64,000 nt of DNA, from positions 108,014 to 172,013 of the forward strand of contig JANYHB010000002.1 in assembly GCA_025359265.1 (NCBI GenBank). The letters are read 5' to 3'. The translations under genes were made by a program, and so were the position numbers. This document shows, piece after piece, positions 31,388 through 40,057 of this stretch; the first letter of the stretch is position 1, and every line of letters starts with the position of its first letter. This stretch comes from Hyphomicrobiales bacterium. GTDB lineage: Bacteria > Pseudomonadota > Alphaproteobacteria > Rhizobiales > Aestuariivirgaceae. The notes beneath the pieces were generated by a model. That model did no database searches. It was given only the letters and a program-made list of their open reading frames with translations, and was not told the DNA's origin.

Positions 31388-31441
31388 AGTCGACAAAAGT
31401 CGATGAAAGTCGACGAAAAGTCGCCAAAAAGTCGCCAAAAA
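31388..31441. repeat. Five AGTCG-containing tandem units upstream of chvI
   Basis: AGTCGACAAA / AGTCGATGAA / AGTCGACGAAA / AGTCGCCAAAA / AGTCGCCAAAAA, 10-12 bp period, ends 13 bp before the ATG. Confidence 0.85.
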
Positions 31442-31454
31442 GAGAGTAAAACAC

Positions 31455-32153
31455 ATGTCCACAGTGGCCTTAGTAGATGACGACCGCAACATCCTAACCT
31501 CAGTCGGAATGGCACTGGAGGCCGAAGGTTATACCGTACAAAAATACTCCGACGGCGCCGCCGCCCTTCAGGGCCTGCAGGATAATCCACCGGATATGGC
31601 CATTTTTGATATCAAAATGCCCCGTATGGATGGCATGGAACTGCTGCGCCGCATCCGGCAAAAGACTGATCTGCCAGTGATTTTTCTAACCTCCAAAGAC
31701 GATGAAATTGATGAGCTTTTCGGCCTCAAAATGGGGGCTGACGACTTCGTGAAAAAACCATTTTCGCAACGCCTGCTGGTTGAGCGGGTCAAGGCCGTTT
31801 TGCGCCGCGCTGCAACGCGAGAAGGCAGCGCCACCCCCAGTGATCAAACCAAAATCATTGAACGGGGCAAATTGGCAATGGATTCAGATCGCCATGCTTG
31901 CACGTGGTCTGGCCAGCAAGTCACTCTAACTGTTACAGAATTTCTGATCCTGCAGGCCTTGGCCTTGCGCCCCGGCATTGTGAAAAGCCGCGACGCTTTG
32001 ATGGATGCGGCCTATGATGACCAGGTCTATGTGGATGATCGCACGATCGACAGCCATATCAAACGCCTGCGCAAGAAATTCACCCAAGTAGACGAAACTT
32101 TTGACGGCATTGAAACACTTTACGGTGTTGGTTACCGCTTCAAGGAACAATAA
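31455..32153 (+). CDS. chvI: Response regulator ChvI
   Basis: REC plus OmpR-type winged helix; [25 protein letters not shown]..., [17 protein letters not shown]. Confidence 0.92.
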   Translation: MSTVALVDDDRNILTSVGMALEAEGYTVQKYSDGAAALQGLQDNPPDMAIFDIKMPRMDGMELLRRIRQKTDLPVIFLTSKDDEIDELFGLKMGADDFVKKPFSQRLLVERVKAVLRRAATREGSATPSDQTKIIERGKLAMDSDRHACTWSGQQVTLTVTEFLILQALALRPGIVKSRDALMDAAYDDQVYVDDRTIDSHIKRLRKKFTQVDETFDGIETLYGVGYRFKEQ

Positions 32154-32164
32154 CGGTTCAGGCC

Positions 32165-33949
32165 TTGGACAACCCGCAAGCCAATGAATTTGATGATGGT
32201 TTTGCAGCGGATGACGATGGCAAAGCCAAGCCCGCTTTGCCAAAACGCAAATGGTTTGGCCTCGCCAGCCTTGCCACGCGCATTGCACTCATCAACATTC
32301 TCGGCCTGATAATCCTTTCGGCAGGTATTCTGTATTTCAACCAATTTCGCCAAAGCCTCATCAATTCACGCGTCGAAAGCCTTTTAGTGCAAGGCCAGAT
32401 TATTGCGGCAGCAATTGCCGGTGCAGCAACCGCAGACACATCTTCCATCGTCATAGACCCCGGCAAATTGGGCGATGCCACGGGCAATGATCGAAGCATA
32501 GACTTGTCAGCAACTGATTATGATTTTGCCATCACGCCAGATCGGGCCGGCCCGGTTCTACGAAGGCTTTTGGCAAACACCACAATTCGCGGCCAAATCA
32601 TTGATAATGATGGAAATATGGTCGTCGATTCAAGCTTCCTCACAGGCGGCAGCGATATTATTCAAACCAATATTTCCCCAGACGAGCAGCCAACCTTGCG
32701 CAACCGCGCCCTCAATGTGGTAAATGCAATAAGTGATCGCCTGTTCTCCAACGATTATCCGCTCCATGAAGACTATAACTTAGACAACAATCAATCACGC
32801 CCTGAAGTGGCCTCAGCCTTGAACGGCGCCACACTCAGCGTGGTGCGCACCAATCAAAAACGCGAAATCATCGTCTTGGTGGCCGTTCCGGTGCAGCGGT
32901 TTCGCGCGGTGCAGGGCGCACTTCTCCTTTCAACTCAAGGTGGAGATATTGATAATGTATTGCGCAGCGAGAGGCGCATTGTATATCTCACTTTTGCCTT
33001 CACGGCCTTTGTCGGCCTGTTCTTATCTGTCTTACTGGCCCGCACCATTGCCCGCCCCATTCGAAGGCTTTCGGCCGCCGCCGACAGGGTTCGCCGTGGC
33101 ATCAATCATAGCAGGGTTGAAATTCCCGATTTTACGGGAAGAAGCGATGAGATCGGCCAGCTATCGGGTTCATTACGCCATATGACTGATGCTCTCTATG
33201 CCCGCATTGCTGCCATTGAAGCCTTTGCTGCCGATGTGGCGCATGAACTTAAAAATCCGCTCACTTCATTGCGCAGCGCAGTTGAAACATTTCATTACGC
33301 AAAAACCGATTTGCAGCGCGAAAAGCTGGTTGAAATATTGGTGCACGATGTGCAACGGATGGACAGGCTGATCTCGGATATTTCCGATGCCTCGCGCCTT
33401 GATGCCGAACTGGCGCGTGCCGAAGTGCACCCAATTGATTTTTCACTATTGTTACAAAATATTGTAAATCACTCAAATGATATGGCCAAGGACGCAATCG
33501 CAAAGGTGAATGTCACTTTCCAACCTGCCAAGCCCGGTGACGCAACCTATATGGTTTTGGGTCATGATTCGAGGCTGGGCCAAGTTTTGCGAAACCTTAT
33601 AGACAATGCCCGCTCATTCACGGCTAGCGGTACAAGCATACAAATTCGTCTGCGGCGCGTGGGTGAAGAGATTGAAACCCGTGTCGAAGATCAAGGGCCG
33701 GGCATTGCACCAGATAATCTCGAGCGCATTTTTGAGCGATTCTATACAGATCGACCGGAGCAAAATTTTGGCGGCAATTCCGGACTTGGCCTTGCGATCT
33801 CACGTCAGGTGATAGAGGCGCATAAGGGTCGCATATGGGCAGAAAACCGTCTCGGCAAGGCAGCAAATAGCGGCATCAGACCAGTGCTAGGGGCGCGCTT
33901 TGTACTGCGCCTTCCGGCAATGCCGGAAGGGTGGAAAGCCGAAGCGTGA
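32165..33949 (+). CDS. chvG: Sensor histidine kinase ChvG
   Basis: Two TM segments, HAMP, VAHELKNPLTSLRSAVETFHYAKTDLQREKLVEI, ISDASRLDAELARAEV, GLGLAISRQVIEAHKGRIWAEN; TTG start. Confidence 0.92.
   Translation: MDNPQANEFDDGFAADDDGKAKPALPKRKWFGLASLATRIALINILGLIILSAGILYFNQFRQSLINSRVESLLVQGQIIAAAIAGAATADTSSIVIDPGKLGDATGNDRSIDLSATDYDFAITPDRAGPVLRRLLANTTIRGQIIDNDGNMVVDSSFLTGGSDIIQTNISPDEQPTLRNRALNVVNAISDRLFSNDYPLHEDYNLDNNQSRPEVASALNGATLSVVRTNQKREIIVLVAVPVQRFRAVQGALLLSTQGGDIDNVLRSERRIVYLTFAFTAFVGLFLSVLLARTIARPIRRLSAAADRVRRGINHSRVEIPDFTGRSDEIGQLSGSLRHMTDALYARIAAIEAFAADVAHELKNPLTSLRSAVETFHYAKTDLQREKLVEILVHDVQRMDRLISDISDASRLDAELARAEVHPIDFSLLLQNIVNHSNDMAKDAIAKVNVTFQPAKPGDATYMVLGHDSRLGQVLRNLIDNARSFTASGTSIQIRLRRVGEEIETRVEDQGPGIAPDNLERIFERFYTDRPEQNFGGNSGLGLAISRQVIEAHKGRIWAENRLGKAANSGIRPVLGARFVLRLPAMPEGWKAEA
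33910..33930 (+). repeat. Perfect 9-bp hairpin at the chvG/hprK junction
   Basis: CCTTCCGGC-aat-GCCGGAAGG. Confidence 0.7.
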
Positions 33950-34410
33950 TCAACATACACGCCACCTGTGTGGCCTTTGGCCGCTTTGGCATTCTTATTC
34001 GCGGCCCATCAGGTTCTGGCAAATCCAGCCTGGCTCTGCGCGTGATTGATGGTGAGGGCTTTGGCATTGGGGAAACAAAACTTAAAGCCAGGCTTGTTGC
34101 TGATGATCAGGTGATGGTGGAACGCAAAGGTTTGAGCATTTTGGCCAGGCCGCCGGCCGCGTTAGCAGGTAAACTCGAAATTAGAGGGATCGGAATAGTG
34201 CGGGTGGATCACATGAAATCTTGTCAGTTGCGGTTGGTTATAGACTTAGCTGAAACCAACGCAATTGTGCGTCTGCCAGAGGCGACCGATGCCGAAATTG
34301 AATTGTTAAGTCTTACTCTCCCAAGGCTTGTGCTTGATGGAAGATGTGCTGACGCAGCAGCCAAGTTACGAGCAGCCATTGCACACGTTAAACGCAACAA
34401 TACCTTTTAA
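33946..34410 (+). CDS. hprK: Short alphaproteobacterial HPr kinase/phosphorylase
   Basis: INIHATCVAFGRFGILIRGPSGSGKSSLALRVID P-loop; GTG at 33946 (alternative GTG 33931). Confidence 0.88.
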   Translation: MINIHATCVAFGRFGILIRGPSGSGKSSLALRVIDGEGFGIGETKLKARLVADDQVMVERKGLSILARPPAALAGKLEIRGIGIVRVDHMKSCQLRLVIDLAETNAIVRLPEATDAEIELLSLTLPRLVLDGRCADAAAKLRAAIAHVKRNNTF

Positions 34411-34501
34411 TTCTCTTCTTTTTCAGTCAAATATGATTTAGAGCATGTTCCCCAAACCGGGGTTGAAGCGTGAATTCAATTTATGTTGGTATAAAACGCA
34501 A

Positions 34502-34903
34502 ATGATTGGGTTAGTGCTTGTTACCCATGGCCGTTTGGCTTTGGAATTCATTCACGCGCTTGAACATGTTGTTGGCAAACAAGAGGGCATCGAAGCTGTT
34601 TGCATTGGCCCGGATGACCGCATGGATTCGCGGCGCATGGATATTGCTGCTTCCATCGCAAAAGTTGATCGCGGCCTTGGTGTGATGATTTTGACAGACA
34701 TGTTCGGCGGCACACCGTCAAACCTTGCGATTTCACTTTTGGAAGAGGGCAAAGTGGAAGTGGTGGCAGGGCTTAATTTGCCCATGTTAGTTAAGTTGGC
34801 CCGAGTGCGCAAAGATTGCAATCTGCACAAAGCGGCCTCCGCCGCACAAGATGCCGGCCGCAAATACATCAACATCGCTTCGCAAGTCTTGCAAGGTGAC
34901 TAA
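34502..34903 (+). CDS. PTS EIIA (mannose-type) domain protein
   Basis: MIGLVLVTHGRLALEFIHALEHVVG, GVMILTDMFGGTPSNLAISLLE. Confidence 0.92.
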   Translation: MIGLVLVTHGRLALEFIHALEHVVGKQEGIEAVCIGPDDRMDSRRMDIAASIAKVDRGLGVMILTDMFGGTPSNLAISLLEEGKVEVVAGLNLPMLVKLARVRKDCNLHKAASAAQDAGRKYINIASQVLQGD

Positions 34904-35175
34904 TGGCCACCCTGAAACGCACTTTTGCGATTGTCAATCAACGGGGGCTTCATGCGAGAGCATCTGCCAAATTTGTCAAATGTGCCGAGGGTTTTGATGC
35001 CACTATTTCGGTTAGCAAAGATGGGCAGACTGTGCCCGGAACGTCGATTATGGGTTTGATGATGTTGGCTGCCAGCATCGGTACAACCGTGGAGGTGGAA
35101 ACCTCGGGCCCGCAAGCCGAAGCAGCCATGCGGGCCCTAGACGCGCTGGTTGCATCAAAGTTTGATGAGGACTGA
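34903..35175 (+). CDS. HPr family phosphocarrier protein
   Basis: FAIVNQRGLHARASAKFVK (phospho-His), GTSIMGLMMLAASIGTTVEVE (Ser site); ATG overlaps the upstream TAA. Confidence 0.95.
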   Translation: MATLKRTFAIVNQRGLHARASAKFVKCAEGFDATISVSKDGQTVPGTSIMGLMMLAASIGTTVEVETSGPQAEAAMRALDALVASKFDED

Positions 35176-35643
35176 ATGAGCGAGCCGGCCTTAGTGCTTA
35201 AGCCTGATGGCCGCCAATCGGCAACGGCTCTGGCGGTGAGGCGCGGTCTCTCACGGCTGTTGCGTGATCATGATTGCGTATTGCTGACGGAGTTTACCTT
35301 GGCCTCTGGTCGCCGTGCTGACGTCATCGCATTGCGACCGGATGGCAGCTTTTGGATTATCGAAGTTAAGTCTTCGCCAGAAGATTTTTTTGCCGACTAC
35401 AAATGGCACGAATATCTGGAATTCTGCGACCAATTTTCATTTGCGATACCACAAACGATGGACGCTGGCCTCATTCCGGTTGAAGCGGGCTTGGTTATTG
35501 CTGATCAGTGGGGTGCCGAGATCATTCGGCCCGCGTCACAGCACGCTTTGCATACCTCGCGCCGCAAAGCTTTAACCCACAGCTTCGCCCGCAGTGCCGC
35601 CCAAAGACTCCAAATGATCGTAGACCTGTCGTCTGTTCTATAA
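35176..35643 (+). CDS. MmcB family DNA repair protein
   Basis: RGLSRLLRDHDCVLLTEFTLASGRRADVIALRPDGSFWIIEVKSSPEDFFADYKWHEYLEFCDQF (PD-(D/E)xK-like). Confidence 0.8.
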   Translation: MSEPALVLKPDGRQSATALAVRRGLSRLLRDHDCVLLTEFTLASGRRADVIALRPDGSFWIIEVKSSPEDFFADYKWHEYLEFCDQFSFAIPQTMDAGLIPVEAGLVIADQWGAEIIRPASQHALHTSRRKALTHSFARSAAQRLQMIVDLSSVL

Positions 35644-35712
35644 ATGTTCTTGACTTTGCTGACTGGTTCACTCTAGCCTCTGAGTCACGATTGATTGGGC
35701 GGGCAAGAAACC

Positions 35713-37245
35713 ATGACAGCGCGGGCGGCAACAGTAGCATTTCAAGGCATCGAAGCAGTGCCTGTCGACGTGCAAGCCCAGTTTCTCAACGGGCAAGTAA
35801 ATTTCCATATTGTTGGCTTGGGCGATAAGGCTATTTCCGAAAGCAAAGAACGCGTGCGCGCCGCGCTTCACGCTATTGGCCTCGGCTTGCCTGGTAAGCG
35901 TTTGATTGTCAATCTTTCACCCGCTGATCTTCCCAAAGAGGGCAGCCACTATGATTTACCCATCGCCATGGCCATACTTTCAGCCCTTGGCGTTATCCCA
36001 CCAGATTTTTTATCGCGCTATCTGGTGTTGGGGGAATTGTCGCTGGATGGAACGCTATTACCCGTTTCAGGTGTCTTACCTGCCGCCATGACGGCTGTAG
36101 CCCAAGATCTTGGGATGATTTGTCCCAAACTGTCAGGCCGGGAAGCCGCCTGGGCCGGTGAAAAATTAGATATACTTGCCCCCGAAAACCTCGTTCAATT
36201 GATCAACCACGTGAAGGGCACACAGGTGTTGTCTCGCCCAACCGCCCATCTTGCGGTGTTGGATCAGAAGTTGCCTGATTTGAACGAAATTAAGGGCCAG
36301 GAAGCCGCCAAGCGGGCACTGGAAGTGGCAGCAGCAGGGGGCCATCATATGCTTATGGTAGGTCCTCCGGGCGCTGGCAAATCCATGCTGGCGCAGCGTA
36401 TGCCATCTATTCTGCCGCCGCTTGATCCACGTGAGATGCTGGATGTATCGATGATTGCCTCTTTAAGCGGCGAGTTGAAGGATGGCCAGTTGACCAAGCG
36501 CAGGCCCTTCCGCGCACCACATCATTCAGCCTCTATGCCAGCCTTGGTAGGGGGCGGCATCAGACCTAAACCCGGTGAAATGGCTTTGGCCCATCATGGA
36601 GTTTTGTTCCTTGATGAACTGCCAGAGTTCCAGCCGCGCGTTCTTGAGGCTTTGCGCCAGCCGATGGAAACGGGTGAAGCTTTGGTGGCCAGAGCCAACT
36701 ATCACGTCACTTACCCATCGCGTTTCCAGCTGATTGCGGCCATGAATCCTTGCAAATGCGGTTTGGCAGGCGAGCCCGGCCATACCTGCCGCTTGGGCCT
36801 GCGTTGTGCGACAGATTATCAATCGCGCATCTCTGGCCCTTTGCTAGACCGGATGGATATTCAACTGGAATTGCCGGCCGTTCGCGCTACTGATCTGTCT
36901 TTGCCCGCACCTAAAGAATCCAGCGCCGACATAGCCCGGCGTGTGGCATCGGCTCGAAATATTCAGGCGCTGCGTTTCAGTGTTCTTGGACTAGACCATT
37001 TGCGCACTAATGCCCAGGCTGATGGGGAAGTTCTGGATACTATTGCGCCGTTAGACACTGCCGGTATGGCCTTGCTGCGTGATGCTGCCGAAGCCATGAA
37101 TCTTTCCGCACGGGGCTATCACCGTGTGCTGCGCGTGGCCCGCAGCATTGCCGACTTGGCAGGATCAGACCACATCATGCGGTTGCATTTGGCCGAAGCT
37201 CTGTCTTATCGCCAGCGCCCTGCGTCAATGCGTTTGGCGGCGTAG
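35713..37245 (+). CDS. YifB/ComM family Mg chelatase-like AAA ATPase
   Basis: MLMVGPPGAGKSMLAQRMPSILPPL, RPFRAPHHSASMPALVGGG, GVLFLDELPEFQPRVLEALRQPME. Confidence 0.94.
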   Translation: MTARAATVAFQGIEAVPVDVQAQFLNGQVNFHIVGLGDKAISESKERVRAALHAIGLGLPGKRLIVNLSPADLPKEGSHYDLPIAMAILSALGVIPPDFLSRYLVLGELSLDGTLLPVSGVLPAAMTAVAQDLGMICPKLSGREAAWAGEKLDILAPENLVQLINHVKGTQVLSRPTAHLAVLDQKLPDLNEIKGQEAAKRALEVAAAGGHHMLMVGPPGAGKSMLAQRMPSILPPLDPREMLDVSMIASLSGELKDGQLTKRRPFRAPHHSASMPALVGGGIRPKPGEMALAHHGVLFLDELPEFQPRVLEALRQPMETGEALVARANYHVTYPSRFQLIAAMNPCKCGLAGEPGHTCRLGLRCATDYQSRISGPLLDRMDIQLELPAVRATDLSLPAPKESSADIARRVASARNIQALRFSVLGLDHLRTNAQADGEVLDTIAPLDTAGMALLRDAAEAMNLSARGYHRVLRVARSIADLAGSDHIMRLHLAEALSYRQRPASMRLAA

Positions 37246-37345
37246 TTAACTTTGCCGTTTATCTCGCATTTACCGCGTTTACAGAGCGTCATTTTTTAGC
37301 AAGACCTTCCTGTCAGAATGGGCCTGAACCGGAACCCATTTTCAA

Positions 37346-39169
37346 TTGGCGATGCCACAGAACCGAAGCCCAATGCGAGCAAGAGCCCAGAAAATTTTTG
37401 AGCAATCAAACGCGTCTGAGCCGTTGCTAAATTTTATAGCTGCTCTCTGTGCAACAGCCGCAGCAGTTATTTATATAAGCGCAAGCGCGGGCAGTTTCGC
37501 GCCCTCTCTTCTGATTGTGCTGAGTTTCGCAACTTTGGTCGCGCTGGTTTTAAAGTTGCGTATCCAATACCGGAAAAACCTCGCAGCACTGCGCCAAAAG
37601 CTGCGAGATGGGGAAGCGATTCAACATAACGCCGAAGCAAATATGCGACAGAAATCGCGCCTGCTGGCGACCATGAGCCACGAAATCCGAACCCCCCTTA
37701 ACGGCATCACGGGCATGTTGGCGCTCTTGGCCGATACCAACCTAACGGCCGAACAACGCAACTACGTCGAAATGGCCCACGGCTCTGCACGCACACAGCT
37801 TTCGATTATCGATGAAATTCTCGACACCGCAAAATCCGAAACCGCAAATGACGGTAAGTTGAAATCCTTTGAGCTGCGGCCGCAGCTTGAAAAGATCATC
37901 GAGCTATTGGCGCCGCGCGCCCACGCGAAAGGCATTGAGATTTCGGCTTATGTTTCGCCACGTGTGCCAGACGCCCTGATCAGCGACGAATTGCGCCTGC
38001 GCCAAGTTATTTTCAATCTGGCAGGCAATGCCATCAAGTTCACAGAAAAAGGCGGTGTTGCCCTCGCAGTTGACTGGCAGAACAACACGCTCCAGATGCG
38101 CGTTTGCGATTCCGGAATTGGTATGACGGCCAGTGAATCCGCGCGCTTGTTCACAGAATTCGCGCAAGCCAATGAGGCCACGCAGCGCCGCTACGGTGGC
38201 ACAGGCTTGGGCCTTACGATTTCCAAGAAAATTGTTGAAGATCTGGGTGGCCATATCTCGCTTCAATCGCAAAAGGGCACAGGAACCACGTTTGTGGTAA
38301 GTCTTCCCACCAGCCAAATCACGCAACACCATACTAAACAAACTGTCCTTTCCGGGCGCCACTATACTTTGGCGCTAGCCCAAGGTTTTACACGCGATCA
38401 TTTGGCGGCAACCCTGGCCGATCTGGGTGCTACAGTCAGCTTTGTTGAAAATCGTCAACAGCTTGGTGTCGAAATTGCACGGGCAGCGCCACTCACCCAA
38501 TTTATCTGCGCCAGTCTTTATTTCGAAATGCTCAGTAGATGGGCCAAGCAACGCAAACACGGCAAAGGCCCCCCAGCTATCGTTTGGGTTCTGCTGCGCC
38601 CCGAAGAACGCAAAGACCATCTTGATTTATTGCAAGCGCCTTTTGCAGGTTATCTGCTTAGCCCAGTGCGCCATGCAACTCTTCTCGAAAGGTTGGCGGA
38701 GAAAGACAGCAAGGCCTTGAAGCTCACCAGCGCTCTTATGCATCAATTAAAAGGCAAACCCAAAAAATCCAGACCCATTCGAAAGCTTGAAATTCTTTTG
38801 GCCGAAGACAATGCCGTGAATGCCTTATTGGCCAGAACCATATTGGAAAAATTAGGGCATAGCGTAACCGTTGTTGGTGATGGGCAAGCAGCGCTGAATG
38901 CTTTGCAGGCACAGCGCTTTGATCTGGGTGTATTAGATGTTGAAATGCCGATTTTAGGTGGACTTCAAGTGGCGCAGAAACTCCGAAATGATAAAGCCTT
39001 TGCGGCGCACCAAACGCTCCCGCTGTTGGCACTCACAGCCAATGCGATGGAAGAGGATATTGCAGCCTGCAAGTTAGCCGGCATGACAGATCATCTGACC
39101 AAACCGTTTGACCGGTTAGATCTAGAAGAAAGAATTGCGTCTCTGATGCAGCCCCATATTGCCGCATAA
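37346..39169 (+). CDS. Hybrid sensor histidine kinase (two TM, HisKA-HATPase-REC)
   Basis: LLATMSHEIRTPLNGITGML, GTGLGLTISKKIVEDLGG, ILLAEDNAVNALLARTILEKLGH, LTKPFDRLDLE. Confidence 0.9.
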   Translation: MAMPQNRSPMRARAQKIFEQSNASEPLLNFIAALCATAAAVIYISASAGSFAPSLLIVLSFATLVALVLKLRIQYRKNLAALRQKLRDGEAIQHNAEANMRQKSRLLATMSHEIRTPLNGITGMLALLADTNLTAEQRNYVEMAHGSARTQLSIIDEILDTAKSETANDGKLKSFELRPQLEKIIELLAPRAHAKGIEISAYVSPRVPDALISDELRLRQVIFNLAGNAIKFTEKGGVALAVDWQNNTLQMRVCDSGIGMTASESARLFTEFAQANEATQRRYGGTGLGLTISKKIVEDLGGHISLQSQKGTGTTFVVSLPTSQITQHHTKQTVLSGRHYTLALAQGFTRDHLAATLADLGATVSFVENRQQLGVEIARAAPLTQFICASLYFEMLSRWAKQRKHGKGPPAIVWVLLRPEERKDHLDLLQAPFAGYLLSPVRHATLLERLAEKDSKALKLTSALMHQLKGKPKKSRPIRKLEILLAEDNAVNALLARTILEKLGHSVTVVGDGQAALNALQAQRFDLGVLDVEMPILGGLQVAQKLRNDKAFAAHQTLPLLALTANAMEEDIAACKLAGMTDHLTKPFDRLDLEERIASLMQPHIAA

Positions 39170-39198
39170 GCTGTTCATTTGAATGTCACAGTTCTGCG

Positions 39199-40026
39199 TT
39201 GAAAGAGTCAAACGCGGAGGATGACTTGCGGCACGAAGCATTGGCGTTTATGCGCCACCACATGAAAGTGAGATTGGCAAGGTCGCCTGATGAAGTGCGT
39301 GTGGCGCAGCGCCTGCGCTATCATGTTTTTCATGAAGAATGTGGTGCCGTTCATCGTGGAGAGCAAGGTCTTGATGCTGATTGCTTCGACGGTAAATCAG
39401 AACATCTTTTGGTGATTGAACCTCTAACCGGTGAGCCTGGCCCGTTTACACTTGAAGATGGCACACTGGTTGGCACTTATCGCCTCATCACCCAGAATAA
39501 AGCGCAAGGCAATGGCGGCTTTTATAGTGCCAGTGAGTATGATTTGCAGCCCCTGCTTCGGCGCCACGCCAATTTGCGTTTTCTCGAACTGGGAAGATCG
39601 TGCGTTTTGAAACGCGCCAGAGGTACGGCGGTTGTTGAATTACTTTGGCAGGGAATTTGGAATTTCGTCCGCATTTATAAAATTGATGTGATGTTAGGTT
39701 GCGCCAGCTTTGATGGTACTGATCCAACAGCCCACAAAACAGCACTGAGCTTTCTATCACAAAAGGTTCAAACGCCAGATGTTTGGCACACCAAAGCGCT
39801 CCCTGAACGCTTTCAAGATATGAACCTGGCGCCGGAGAGTAGTTACGAGGCCAAGCGTGTATTGGCCAGTTTGCCCCCGTTGATTAAGGGCTATCTCCGT
39901 CTGGGCTGTTATTTCGGCGAAGGCTGCGTGATTGATCACGAATTTAACACCGTGGACGTACTGGTTATCCTTCCGGTCTCTGCCATAAATCCGCGCTATT
40001 TCACTCGCTTTGGTGCCCCCGCCTAA
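39199..40026 (+). CDS. OlsB-like GNAT N-acyltransferase (acyl-ornithine/hemolysin-like family)
   Basis: VRLARSPDEVRVAQRLRYHVFHEE, VGTYRLI, FLELGRSCVLKRARGTAVVELLWQGI. Confidence 0.8.
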   Translation: MKESNAEDDLRHEALAFMRHHMKVRLARSPDEVRVAQRLRYHVFHEECGAVHRGEQGLDADCFDGKSEHLLVIEPLTGEPGPFTLEDGTLVGTYRLITQNKAQGNGGFYSASEYDLQPLLRRHANLRFLELGRSCVLKRARGTAVVELLWQGIWNFVRIYKIDVMLGCASFDGTDPTAHKTALSFLSQKVQTPDVWHTKALPERFQDMNLAPESSYEAKRVLASLPPLIKGYLRLGCYFGEGCVIDHEFNTVDVLVILPVSAINPRYFTRFGAPA

Positions 40027-40057
40027 AACTTGGCGTTAAGCCCTGCCCCTGATATGG

